Shown here: piece by piece, positions 49,801 through 58,788 of the stretch
Position numbering within the stretch: the first letter of the stretch is position 1
How the letters are laid out: each line of letters begins with the position of its first letter
DNA from: Paenibacillus sp. 1781tsa1
Lineage (GTDB): Bacteria; Bacillota; Bacilli; Paenibacillales; Paenibacillaceae
Assembly (NCBI RefSeq): GCF_024159265.1
Contig: NZ_JAMYWY010000001.1
Location: 2,914,001 to 2,978,000, forward strand
DNA length: 64,000 nt
Direction of reading: 5' to 3'
Translations under genes and position numbers: made by a program
The notes under the pieces: model-generated
What the model saw: the letters and a program-made list of their open reading frames with translations, nothing else
The model's database searches: none
What the model was told of the DNA's origin: nothing

Positions 49801-52800
49801 ACATCCATGCCAAAACCATGGACAGAGCAGGCAATACATATGAGACAACATCATCACCTTACCATGTTCAACGCAAGCCCGAGCAACCGAAACATGTGAG
49901 AATGACGCAGATCGCTGAGACATCAGCTGAACTTACAGTGGATTTGCCAACGGGGGAAAGATATACCGATGGATATCAGTATGAGATAACGAATAAAACG
50001 ACAGGACATTCATGGACACTGGATTATCCCAACCATAGTATAATCGATCACTCCCTAAACGGTGGTCAGGTCTATGAATATGAAGTTAGAGTGAGAAACC
50101 ATATCGGAGTAAGTGATGCAGTAAGCGCTCAAGTATTAACGATCCCGGCAGCTCCCGGAACGTTGCACGTTCGAAAAGTAGATTCCCAACCCAATTTGGC
50201 CGAAATTCAATTTGATTCAGTAAGGGGAGCAGATGCTTACCGCATCATTGCTGCTACTTCGGACGGGTCCACCGTGTATGATCAGACGGTATCTGACCCT
50301 GCCAACCTTCCCTATATCAGCAACCTCGTCCCAGGAACCATGCATAACATCTCGGTAACGGCAATGAATGAAAGTGGAGCAGGCGGTAGCAGTAGAACCG
50401 GATTTCTCACACTGCCAGCAGTGCCCGGTGAATTCATGGCTGTTCAAATTCGGGAGCATGATATTTCATTAACATGGGAGACGGTGACTTCTGCAACGTA
50501 TTATGGTCTTTCACGTGATGAAGCAGCCATATATGAAGGGGAGCAGACGGAATATTTGGATTCAGGTCTGGATAGCGGAACCAATTACAGCTATGCGTTA
50601 ATTGCTAGCAACGAGACAGGGCCCGGGCCTTTGGCGGAATTACCTTTGCTCAAGACGTTACCTGGGCAGGTGTCCGGTATACAGGTATCAGATGCTTCCA
50701 CAGCGAGCCTTCGTCTGAATTGGGAAGCAGTACGAGGAGCCGATCACTATGAGTTATGGTTGAATGGAGAGAAGTCGGGAACGGTTGCTGCCGGAACCCA
50801 AGAATGGGTATTTGCGGGATTGAGTTCGGGAACATCTTATCAACTGGATGTACAAGCAGTGAACGAAAGTGGACAAGGTATGCGCAGTTCGGTATCAGGA
50901 ACAACGCTACCCGAGAGCACGTCGGGACTTCATATTGTTCAAGTAACTGAACAGGGAGCGATCTTGAGCTGGGAGCCTGTAGTTGGGGCAACGAAATATC
51001 GGGTGGTCATCGATGGACAGAGCCATGAGATATCAGATACACAACTCGCAGTTCACCATCTGTCAAACAGTCGTGAGTATACCTATGAAGTACAGGCAGG
51101 CAATGCTGCCGGGTACGGTGCATCCACCCGTAGTTCGATTCTTACGCTACCTAGCAGGCCGGAAGGACTGAATGTCTCATGGACTGGTGAAACAAGTATG
51201 GGACTTGCATGGCAAGCTGTAGATACGGCGAATCTCTATATTGTGAAAATCAATGGAACAGAAGTGGGCAGAACATCAGAACTGACCTACACGGCTGAGG
51301 AATTGTTGCCAGGTACCGAGTACACTTTGGAAGTTCAGGCTGTGAATACTTCTGGTCCAGGTGAGACAGCTCAGCTCGTCCGATTGTCCAAACCTGTGTC
51401 GCCTGACGAGATAATTGCAGATCCAGCAGTACATCGGGCAAAAGTTTCCTGGTCGGTCGTGGAAGGTGCCACTGAATATGTGATTGAGCAGAATGGCAAG
51501 GAGGTCTATAGGGGAATTGAGAATGAAGCAACGATTACAGGTCTTCAGGATGGAACGTGGCATCACTATCAACTATGGGCGGTTAACAGACAGGGGACTC
51601 GTTCTGAAGCGACAGATGTATCCCTGCTGACTTTGCCTGAGAAACCCGCTAAGGTTGCCGTATATGATGTGGCAAAAAACAGCCTTGGTCTGGATTTCAG
51701 CAACACAGGTGTCCAAGGGGCAGATCAGTACGTCATTGAACGGGATGGAAGAGAGATTGCTCAGATGGATTCAACTGAAACCCAATTCGTAGACAAGGAT
51801 CTGTCGCCAGGAACGAAATACACTTACGTGATTCGGGCGGTCAATGCGAGTGGAACGAGTGCGCCGCTTACTTTCAGTATAATGACTCAAACGTTGCCAT
51901 TGGTTGCAGAAGGGATCAGAGTGAACGCTGGAACACATAAGGTGGATCTGGCTTGGGAAGTTGTTAAGGGAGCGGCTGCATATGAGATTCGCAATCGGGT
52001 AACAGGAGATGTGCAGAGCGTGTCTGAACCGTCTGTACATCTCAATAGTATGCTGGATGGTACAGCGTATGAATTCGAACTTGTTGCGATTAATGAAGAT
52101 GGCCATCGGTCAGAGTCTATTCAAATTCAGGTTTTAACGAAACCCATATCACCTCAGACGGCAGGCATAACACACATCACAGATCAGACTGCGGTGCTGG
52201 ATCTGACTGGAAGCTCTACTCGGGGAGCAGAGCAATTCATCATTATGCGGGATGGCGTTGAAGTCGCTAAGGTTCCGGCAGATCAAGAGTCATTTGAAGA
52301 TCATGGTCTGACACCAGGAGAGCGTTACCTGTACACCATCAAAACATCGAATGCAACGGGTGAGAGTGACTCTGGTTTCGAAGTTCACGTTCGAACGTTG
52401 CCTGCGACCATTAATGAATCTGTACATGCAAGCATGATTGGGGAAAAAGAGGGATTAATCTCTTGGCCAAAGGTACAAGGTGCGCAAGGTTATACCATAT
52501 GGATCGGAGATCAGATGTTCACCACTATTGACGATGGTGATGCCACCGAGGTGAGATTAACTCATCTGGAGAGTGCAACCCGATATGATCAGGTACAGAT
52601 TATTCCTTATAATACGGCTGGTTCAGGAAACCCAATGACCGTGACTCCTTTTTACACCTTGCCTCATGTTGATTCACTGGAAATGAAGATATACCCCGAG
52701 ACAGATCACGCCAAACTGGAATGGGACTTCCCATATGGGAACGAAACATTTGTTGTATTGCTAAACGGTACTGAAGTATATAAAGGCAAAACAAAAGAGT

Positions 52801-54389
52801 TTATTGTTGAGCAACTAGATGCAGGCAAGCAGTACGAGATTGAGATCTACACAGAGAATGATCAGGGAGATGCATCGGAGAAGCTGGCGTATTCTGTCCT
52901 GACCAAGCCAGCAGCTCCCGTCAAAGTGGAGTATCATTCGGCGAAGGACCGCATTCGTCTTTTATTAGAACAGAGCCGGGTCGAAGGTGCCGAGCAGTTT
53001 ATCATTGAGCGGGACGGTGTAGAGGTTGCTCGAGTTCCTGCAGACGAACTGTTCTATGACGACAAGGATCTCGAACCGGGCGTGAACTATACCTATACAG
53101 TGAAGGCCATGAATGCCTCGGGCAGTAGTGATGGGGGTTATTACCTTCATGCAATGACTTTGCCCGGTAGTGCTGCTTTACTTCCTGTAGTAGAGGGACG
53201 TTCCATGTATGGTGCAGACATTGTATGGGAACTGATTCCTGGTGCTGCGGGTTATCGAGTTTATCGAAATGAAGAGCTTATCGGAACGACAACGGAGACA
53301 TCCATACATGTGTCTGATTTGAACAGTGCAGAGCATTATGCTGACTTCATCATTATTCCATTTAACGAGGCAGGGGATGGTGAGGCGCTTGAAGTACCGG
53401 AATTTGAGACGCTACCTTCCGAGGAACTGACAGTAGCAGCCATAGCGCAAGGTACGAGTACGATTAAGCTAACTTGGGAACTGGAATCAATAAATGAAGT
53501 GATTGTGATTACCCATAAAGATCGTGAGATCTACCGTGGCACGCAGCGCAGTTATGTATGGACAGGACTGAATGCCGAACAGCATTATGAGGTGGTTGTA
53601 TGGACGGAGAATTCGGCAGGTGAGAAAAGTGAAAGCAAACGGGCCTCAGCCATGACTTTTCCGTATCCACCATCCGCCTGGGGCGGTGGTTCTACCCCGA
53701 GTCCAAACGGTACATCTGAACAAGCCGATGAGGTGAGTTCACAACCTGAACCGTCTGAGCAACCTGATGTACCTGTGAAAAAAAATATCAAATTTATTGA
53801 TATCAGCCAAACATTTAATAAAGATCAGATTACCTGGCTTGCGGAACAAAATATCATTCAAGGTGTAAGTGAAACTCGCTTCGAACCACGCCGTCCGATC
53901 ACCCGTGCGGAGTTCACTGCATTAATCGTGCGTCTGATGGGTGTGGACACAACGGTTAATGAACAGCATGGATTCCAGGATGTGAACGATGAGGATTGGT
54001 TCGCTCCTGAGATTAAGGCAGCCGTTCATCATGAGATGGTTCAAGGGATGGGGAACGGCAAATTCGCTCCGTATGCACTGGTAACACGTGAACAGGCATC
54101 CAAGATTATAGCAAATGTTGTTCGTAAAATCAGACCGGAACCGCTGACTTCCCCAAGAGCGTTTACCGACCAGTCTGATGTATCTGATTGGGCCAAAGAA
54201 GAAGTGCAGGAACTTGCAGGTTTGTACATGATTACCGGATATGAAGATGGCAGCTTCCGTCCAATGCAGCACTTAAGCAGATCCGAAGCTGCAGCGCTGA
54301 TCTTCCGCTTAAATAAGCTGATTCAAGTCATGGATGAGAACCGTACAGATCAAGTGGAGAAAGCGTCAGCGTTCGATCGTCATATCTAG
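46890..54389 (+). CDS. Giant secreted FN3/Ig-like repeat protein with SLH anchor
   Basis: 2499 residues from a TTG start behind AAAGGAGAG. Signal peptide (1-41), a beta-rich N-terminal domain (~45-270), a cadherin/Ig-like module, two FN3 modules, then five OmpL47-type Ig-like repeats (~554-990) each ending with (A/S)RS-x-D-x-x-G-N. About 15 FN3 modules of ~85 residues follow (~995-2255), a Pro/Ser/Glu linker, and three SLH repeats (~2300-2480) that bind the pyruvylated wall polymer. No catalytic domain is visible, so it is a surface scaffold or adhesin, perhaps glycan-binding through the N-terminal domain. The last six FN3 modules are two copies of a three-module unit (52142-52910, 52911-53670). 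Confidence 0.88.
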   Translation: MKKSGKRVKKQAEQLTKVVLAFALLSPQALLLEWGATTVMAETVETIGIVSDTSSMKAVQSSKVKVEMNSDGKYRIVLLPNTNVFYGGDTGNVSTIIDHNGSPVNFKTLPLNYYRINNNVIEMSRQKDNVEYILRVSIVNATSQGGYMKVELEAINRSGTALNLGGTFYWDTMVNGNDASPFEVIENGWRNYSGGVQVTAFYANTYNVVNADRIYMGQYSNPDSAQLTGGSSPSAFTPGQTVTASDTAAQFWWDAKTTANQASRKFSTIVGIGPKNAPPSFTLTAPSSGQTYYKGEQLQISGTTRDTDVGDLLTVKWSIDGGAENILTQLTATGSNQSFNTNYTLPDTLPDGTHTLQVWVMDDKGGVSSAGTVNFTVRSFVVPGTPTYTLVNSNNLTVNWDKKANDASVTYELKNMTTNQIVDTGMSNSRQVTGLTPNTSYSFAVRAKNSSGSYTGYSSPASKYTLANPPATAAVTQSGNSVTASWSNNSNPDGTQYKTEIRSPGGQVLATGTTTSTCTAFALTGLADGKYEVFVAALNGEGIQTPFISAGEMMKDTTGPTAPSVTVTPSSWTKENVLVTVEEGKDALSGTQKTEVKVGPAGEWREYSAAFTVSSEGNTTVMARSMDAFGNTGQETAVTARVDRTAPTPPVISLNPPEWTKAAVMVTLTEGMDAASGIGLTQYKLGREGEWIDYRTPFTLSEEGITEIYARSVDRAANVSASTSATARIDKTGPEQPTITLSEEHWTNQDVTFAINSGEDAGSGLAKSQYRLSEEGPWIDYTGEVTVTDEGETIVYARSLDRVGNISTYAQATVRIDTTAPTEPVIRLSSSGWSKEHVQFTIAGSVDERAISYEYSMNNAPYTTGNTGTVSTNGATTIRARARDAVGNVSKEVSQIAYVDQMAPTITFAPNGHVWTDLDISTTIQYADAHSGIQELERFYQITNNAESPDHWLEARSDEHKISIESEGIWYIHAKTMDRAGNTYETTSSPYHVQRKPEQPKHVRMTQIAETSAELTVDLPTGERYTDGYQYEITNKTTGHSWTLDYPNHSIIDHSLNGGQVYEYEVRVRNHIGVSDAVSAQVLTIPAAPGTLHVRKVDSQPNLAEIQFDSVRGADAYRIIAATSDGSTVYDQTVSDPANLPYISNLVPGTMHNISVTAMNESGAGGSSRTGFLTLPAVPGEFMAVQIREHDISLTWETVTSATYYGLSRDEAAIYEGEQTEYLDSGLDSGTNYSYALIASNETGPGPLAELPLLKTLPGQVSGIQVSDASTASLRLNWEAVRGADHYELWLNGEKSGTVAAGTQEWVFAGLSSGTSYQLDVQAVNESGQGMRSSVSGTTLPESTSGLHIVQVTEQGAILSWEPVVGATKYRVVIDGQSHEISDTQLAVHHLSNSREYTYEVQAGNAAGYGASTRSSILTLPSRPEGLNVSWTGETSMGLAWQAVDTANLYIVKINGTEVGRTSELTYTAEELLPGTEYTLEVQAVNTSGPGETAQLVRLSKPVSPDEIIADPAVHRAKVSWSVVEGATEYVIEQNGKEVYRGIENEATITGLQDGTWHHYQLWAVNRQGTRSEATDVSLLTLPEKPAKVAVYDVAKNSLGLDFSNTGVQGADQYVIERDGREIAQMDSTETQFVDKDLSPGTKYTYVIRAVNASGTSAPLTFSIMTQTLPLVAEGIRVNAGTHKVDLAWEVVKGAAAYEIRNRVTGDVQSVSEPSVHLNSMLDGTAYEFELVAINEDGHRSESIQIQVLTKPISPQTAGITHITDQTAVLDLTGSSTRGAEQFIIMRDGVEVAKVPADQESFEDHGLTPGERYLYTIKTSNATGESDSGFEVHVRTLPATINESVHASMIGEKEGLISWPKVQGAQGYTIWIGDQMFTTIDDGDATEVRLTHLESATRYDQVQIIPYNTAGSGNPMTVTPFYTLPHVDSLEMKIYPETDHAKLEWDFPYGNETFVVLLNGTEVYKGKTKEFIVEQLDAGKQYEIEIYTENDQGDASEKLAYSVLTKPAAPVKVEYHSAKDRIRLLLEQSRVEGAEQFIIERDGVEVARVPADELFYDDKDLEPGVNYTYTVKAMNASGSSDGGYYLHAMTLPGSAALLPVVEGRSMYGADIVWELIPGAAGYRVYRNEELIGTTTETSIHVSDLNSAEHYADFIIIPFNEAGDGEALEVPEFETLPSEELTVAAIAQGTSTIKLTWELESINEVIVITHKDREIYRGTQRSYVWTGLNAEQHYEVVVWTENSAGEKSESKRASAMTFPYPPSAWGGGSTPSPNGTSEQADEVSSQPEPSEQPDVPVKKNIKFIDISQTFNKDQITWLAEQNIIQGVSETRFEPRRPITRAEFTALIVRLMGVDTTVNEQHGFQDVNDEDWFAPEIKAAVHHEMVQGMGNGKFAPYALVTREQASKIIANVVRKIRPEPLTSPRAFTDQSDVSDWAKEEVQELAGLYMITGYEDGSFRPMQHLSRSEAAALIFRLNKLIQVMDENRTDQVEKASAFDRHI
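52142..53670 (+). repeat. Tandem three-module FN3 super-repeat inside the giant gene
   Basis: Two units of ~769 bp (256 residues). Module 1 in both has GAEQFII(M/E)RDGVEVA(K/R)VPAD; module 2 has GA(Q/A)GY and ends IIP(Y/F)N-x-AG-x-G; module 3 has (E/R)-x-YEV/I-x-x-(Y/W)TEN. A related first module also occurs at ~51.6 kb, suggesting stepwise duplication. Confidence 0.7.
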
Positions 54390-54457
54390 ATTGAATTGAA
54401 TCATACATGTGATACTGCAATCGGCAGTAACGACATTACCGCTTGATTGGTTTTTAA

Positions 54458-54466
54458 TGCTATAAT
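54458..54466 (+). promoter_or_regulatory. Extended -10 promoter of GntR gene
   Basis: TGCTATAAT, 48 nt upstream of the start codon; -35 unclear. Confidence 0.5.
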
Positions 54467-54513
54467 GGTTGCCAATATGATAAAAAAAGGGTAATGAACA
54501 ATGGTGATGAATA

Positions 54514-55224
54514 ATGAATAATAAATTTATCCGGATATATGAAGATATTGCAGATCGTATTCGGACCGGAGAGATTGAGGCAGGCACGCTGCTTCAATCG
54601 GAACTGGATCTATCGGAAAGTTATCGAACATCTCGAGAGACCATTCGCAAAGCGCTGAAAATGTTGTACGAAGAAGGTTATATTCAGAAGATTCAAGGCA
54701 AGGGCTCGATTGTCCTGGACATACGCAAGATCGATTTTCCCATCTCTGGTCTGGTTAGCTTCAAGGAACTGGCCAAAAAAATGGGACATCGCGCTAAAAC
54801 GTATGTGAAGGTTTTCGAAGAGCAACAGGTCGATCAGGCGTTGCACAAGAAAATTAACTTTGGTCTGAATGAACAGGTCTGGGAGATCAGACGTGTGCGC
54901 AAAGTGGATGGAGAGCATGTCATACTGGACAAAGATTACATCAGCCAGCGGCTTGTTCCCGGACTCAGCAAAGAGATCTGTAATGATTCCATCTATGAGT
55001 ACATTGAGCAAGAGCTGGGGCTTTCCATTTCGTTTGCCAAAAAAGAGATTTTGGTGGAAGAACCCACCGCAGAAGACAGGGAACTGCTTGACCTTGAAGG
55101 GTTCCATAATGTGGTTGTGGTGAGGAGCCAGGTGTACCTGGAGGATGCCAGTCAATTTCAGTATACAGAGTCGAGGCATCGACCGGACAAGTTCAGATTT
55201 GTGGATTTTGCACGCCGCAGATAA
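54514..55224 (+). CDS. GntR family regulator, HutC/TreR-like
   Basis: 236 residues. N-terminal winged helix (IYEDIADRIRTGEIEAGTLL, SYRTSRETIRKALKMLYEEG, YIQKIQGKGS) followed by the ~150-residue UTRA ligand domain (FPISGLVSFKELAKKMGHRA ... RSQVYLEDASQFQYTESRHR). The overall sequence resembles TreR, the trehalose-operon repressor that binds a sugar phosphate. Here no treP/treA is near; instead the following genes are a DUF5107 protein and a GH35 beta-galactosidase, so it may control that pair with a different sugar. Monocistronic, with a strong terminator after it. Confidence 0.9.
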   Translation: MNNKFIRIYEDIADRIRTGEIEAGTLLQSELDLSESYRTSRETIRKALKMLYEEGYIQKIQGKGSIVLDIRKIDFPISGLVSFKELAKKMGHRAKTYVKVFEEQQVDQALHKKINFGLNEQVWEIRRVRKVDGEHVILDKDYISQRLVPGLSKEICNDSIYEYIEQELGLSISFAKKEILVEEPTAEDRELLDLEGFHNVVVVRSQVYLEDASQFQYTESRHRPDKFRFVDFARRR

Positions 55225-55241
55225 GTGAATCAAGATCGATC

Positions 55242-55292
55242 AGAGAGTACCTTTCACTGCTTTATTGGGTGGATAGGTACTCTCTTTGATTA
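55242..55292 (+). terminator. Terminator after GntR gene
   Basis: AGAGAGTACCT / AGGTACTCTCT, 11 perfect base pairs, loop of 22 nt, T-rich end. Confidence 0.85.
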
Positions 55293-55406
55293 TGGGAGAA
55301 TCCGAAGATCGTCCATCAAGAACCGCTTAATGTTAATGTTCTTCCTGCATGTCGGAGCGTATGATCACAATAAGTACGAGGCCGAGGAGTGAGGGAGTTG
55401 AACTAC

Positions 55407-58400
55407 GTGACAGCGAAATCAAATGTTCGCATATGGGAAGAAACTAGAGATATTCCAACTTATGGTACAGGTAAACCGGACAAAAATCCGATGTTTCTTG
55501 AAAAAAGAATCTACCAGGGAAGTTCGGGTAAGGTGTACCCGCATCCCGTGATCGACAGCATTGAAGATGAGGCAAAAATAAAGTCGTATCGCTTAATTAT
55601 TCTCGAAAATGAATATGTACGTATCGAGATGATGCCCGAACTGGGTGGAAGAATCTATCGTGCGTTGGATCGGACCAACAACTACGATTTTGTATATTAT
55701 AACCGGGTCATTAAACCTGCACTTGTGGGTCTGGCAGGGCCATGGATTTCCGGGGGAATCGAATTCAACTGGCCACAGCATCATCGGCCCAACACATTTG
55801 GTCCAGTCGATTATACATTTGGCAGTAATGAAGATGGAAGCGCTACCGTGTGGGTGGGTGAGATTGATCGCATGTATGGTACCAAAATGACCGCTGGCTT
55901 CACATTACATCCCGGCAAAGCCTATCTTGAAATCCATGCCGAGGTATACAATCGCACCAGCGCTCCTCAAACTTTTCTATGGTGGGCCAACCCGGCTGTA
56001 GCTGTCAACGATCATACACAATCCGTGTTTCCACCGGATGTAACGGCTGTGCTGGACCATGGAAAACGGGACGTATCCCGCTTTCCTATCGCAACGGGCA
56101 CCTATTACAAGATGGACTATTCTGAAGGTGTGGATATCTCGCGATACAAAAACATACCGGTTCCAACATCCTATATGGCGTATAAGTCGGATTATAATTT
56201 TGTAGGGGGTTATGATCACGGGGTTCAGGCAGGGCTGCTACATGTAGCTAATCATCATATTTCTCCAGGCAAGAAGCAATGGACCTGGGGTAACGGGGAA
56301 TTCGGGCAAGCCTGGGATCGCCAGTTAACGGACGAGGATGGACCGTATATTGAATTAATGACAGGGATCTATACTGATAATCAGCCTGATTTTACGTGGT
56401 TGCAGCCCTATGAAGCCAAATCATTTTCACAGTATTTTATGCCGTATAAAGGAATTGGCATGGTCAAAAATGCAACGATTGATGCAGCGGTTAATCTGGA
56501 AATGGACGAAGCGACCGGAGCAGTAACCGTGATGGTATATGCGACGTCGGTTTTTGAACAAGTGACCATTGAAGTGATTGGACCAACCACGGTATATCTC
56601 CATGAGAAATGTAATATTTCACCTACGCAACTATATCAGTCTTCATTCCCGTGGAGCGGACAAGATGAATGGCATCAATTAAATTTAAGTGTTCGAACGG
56701 CGGAAGGAAAAGTACTTGTGGCCTATCAGCCTGAACGTTCTGAGATTCAGGAAGTCCCAGACCCGGCCACACCACTCCCGCTACCATCCGAGATTCGTAC
56801 GAATGAACAACTATATCTGGCTGGTCTTCATTTGGAGCAATATCGGCATGCCACGTATGAACCAGAACCTTATTATCTGGAAGGCTTGACACGTGATGCA
56901 ACGGATATTCGTCTAAATATTGCGTATGGCACATTGCTGCTGCGTAGAGGATTGTTTCAAGATGCAGAGAAGCATTTCAGACAGGCTGTACAATCGTTGA
57001 CGTGGAAAAATACGAATCCATATGATAGTGAAGCTTTTTACCAACTCGGTCTGAGTTTGAAGCTGCAGGGGAAACAGGAAGCAGCCTACGCAGCACTGTA
57101 TAAAGCCGTATGGTCTGCACAGTTTCAGGATACGGGTTATTACATGCTTGCTCAGATCGATACGGCGCTACATCGGGACATGGAAGCGCTGGATCATATC
57201 GAACGTTCGCTGATCCGTAACACTCGAAACTACAAGGCTCGGCATCTGAAGGTGGCTCTGCTGCGCAGATTGGGTCAGGATAAACGGGCCATCCAATATG
57301 CGGTTGAAACGTTGGAACTGGACCCGGTTGAATTTGGAGCCGCACATGAATTAGTCCTGATCTACAACGGAGCGATTGCATCTACAGAGAGCGAGCAAGC
57401 GGAGCAAGCACGTGAGCATTTCCATCGTCTGATGCGAGGAGACGTTCATAATTATCTAAACCTAGCCGCAGATTACGCGGATTGTGGATTGTGGGAAGAA
57501 GCATTGACGGTACTCTCCTATGTTGAATCCGAAAATTCACAGCCGTATCCTATGGTTGGTTATGCTCAAGCCTACGTGCATCGTCAACTGGGGGATCTGG
57601 AGCAGGCCCGGGAATGTAAAAAACAGGGGAAAGCTGCTCCAACGGATTATTGCTTTCCTAACACGTTATTTGAATTCATGGTGCTTCAGGATGTGGTGGC
57701 CATTGATCCGAATGATTCGCATGCTCACTATTACCTGGGAAATTGGTTATATGATCATAAACGCTATGAGGAAGCAATTACCCATTGGGAAGCTTCACGC
57801 GAGGAGAATGCTGCATTTTCGACTGTACATCGGAATCTGGGACTGGCTTATTATAACAAGCTGAATCGCCCCGATCTTGCACTGGCTTCATTAGAGGAAG
57901 CTTTCCGATTGGATTCACGGGATGCCCGAATCTTCTACGAGTTGGATCAATTGCACAAGAAGATAGGGTATTCTTGCGGGCGTCGAATCAAATTGCTGGA
58001 ACAGCATATGGAGTTGGTTCACCACCGTGATGATCTGTATATCGAGTGGGTAACTCTATTGAATATGCAGGGTAGTCATCAGGAAGCATGGGATGCTCTT
58101 CGGGCACGGCGGTTTCATCCCTGGGAGGGCGGAGAAGGCAAGGTTACAGGACAATATGTTACAGCACTGACGGGACTGGCGAAACAACATTTGGAGAAAC
58201 AACAACCTGAGCTAGCATTGGAGCTGCTGCAGAAGGCTTTGGTTTATCCAGAGAACTTAGGTGAAGGTAAGCTGGCTGGTGCCGGAGACAATCCCGTTTA
58301 CTTTTATCTTGGCTGTGCCTACCAGCAACTGAAGAATAATCAGGCTGCAGAGGAGAATTTTCACAGAGCATCAATCGGTCTTAACGAACCGGCAAGCGCG

Positions 58401-58736
58401 ATGTTTTATAATGATCAACCGCCGGAATCCATCTATTATCAGGGTCTGGCCTGGCAGAAACTTGGCAATGTGAAGGAAGCCAACAGGCGGTTCAACAAAT
58501 GTATTGACTATGCCGAAAGACATATGCATGATCACATTCGAATGGATTATTTTGCGGTGTCTCTGCCCGATTTTCTAGTGTTTGACGACGACTTAGACCA
58601 GCGAAATGAAGAACATTGCCGGTATATGCGGGCACTGGGTCTTCTGGGACTGGGTCGGACGAGTGAAGCCGAACTTGAATTGGAGCAGGTTCTGGAGAAG
58701 AACCCCAATCATCAAGGGGCACTCATTCATCGATAA
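55407..58736 (+). CDS. DUF5107 domain and TPR protein, likely glycan-active
   Basis: ~1109 residues. Starts at 55389 (GTG), 55398 (TTG) or 55407 (GTG) are all possible; 55407 has GAGGGAG at 9 nt. Residues ~30-340 form the DUF5107 domain, a galactose-mutarotase-like beta sandwich (YVRIEMMPELGGRIYRALDR, ISGGIEFNWPQHHRP, FLWWANPAVAVND). The rest, from ~490, is a long array of tetratricopeptide repeats (AHYYLGNWLYDHKRYEEAI, STVHRNLGLAYYN). No signal peptide, so cytosolic. DUF5107 proteins usually neighbour glycoside hydrolases and may act on oligosaccharides; no reaction is proven to my knowledge. Followed after 52 nt by the GH35 gene in one operon. Confidence 0.8.
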   Translation: MTAKSNVRIWEETRDIPTYGTGKPDKNPMFLEKRIYQGSSGKVYPHPVIDSIEDEAKIKSYRLIILENEYVRIEMMPELGGRIYRALDRTNNYDFVYYNRVIKPALVGLAGPWISGGIEFNWPQHHRPNTFGPVDYTFGSNEDGSATVWVGEIDRMYGTKMTAGFTLHPGKAYLEIHAEVYNRTSAPQTFLWWANPAVAVNDHTQSVFPPDVTAVLDHGKRDVSRFPIATGTYYKMDYSEGVDISRYKNIPVPTSYMAYKSDYNFVGGYDHGVQAGLLHVANHHISPGKKQWTWGNGEFGQAWDRQLTDEDGPYIELMTGIYTDNQPDFTWLQPYEAKSFSQYFMPYKGIGMVKNATIDAAVNLEMDEATGAVTVMVYATSVFEQVTIEVIGPTTVYLHEKCNISPTQLYQSSFPWSGQDEWHQLNLSVRTAEGKVLVAYQPERSEIQEVPDPATPLPLPSEIRTNEQLYLAGLHLEQYRHATYEPEPYYLEGLTRDATDIRLNIAYGTLLLRRGLFQDAEKHFRQAVQSLTWKNTNPYDSEAFYQLGLSLKLQGKQEAAYAALYKAVWSAQFQDTGYYMLAQIDTALHRDMEALDHIERSLIRNTRNYKARHLKVALLRRLGQDKRAIQYAVETLELDPVEFGAAHELVLIYNGAIASTESEQAEQAREHFHRLMRGDVHNYLNLAADYADCGLWEEALTVLSYVESENSQPYPMVGYAQAYVHRQLGDLEQARECKKQGKAAPTDYCFPNTLFEFMVLQDVVAIDPNDSHAHYYLGNWLYDHKRYEEAITHWEASREENAAFSTVHRNLGLAYYNKLNRPDLALASLEEAFRLDSRDARIFYELDQLHKKIGYSCGRRIKLLEQHMELVHHRDDLYIEWVTLLNMQGSHQEAWDALRARRFHPWEGGEGKVTGQYVTALTGLAKQHLEKQQPELALELLQKALVYPENLGEGKLAGAGDNPVYFYLGCAYQQLKNNQAAEENFHRASIGLNEPASAMFYNDQPPESIYYQGLAWQKLGNVKEANRRFNKCIDYAERHMHDHIRMDYFAVSLPDFLVFDDDLDQRNEEHCRYMRALGLLGLGRTSEAELELEQVLEKNPNHQGALIHR

Positions 58737-58788
58737 TTGATAATCGATTCAACCCTATCCCATCTATACCGAAGGAGTTATATAATCC

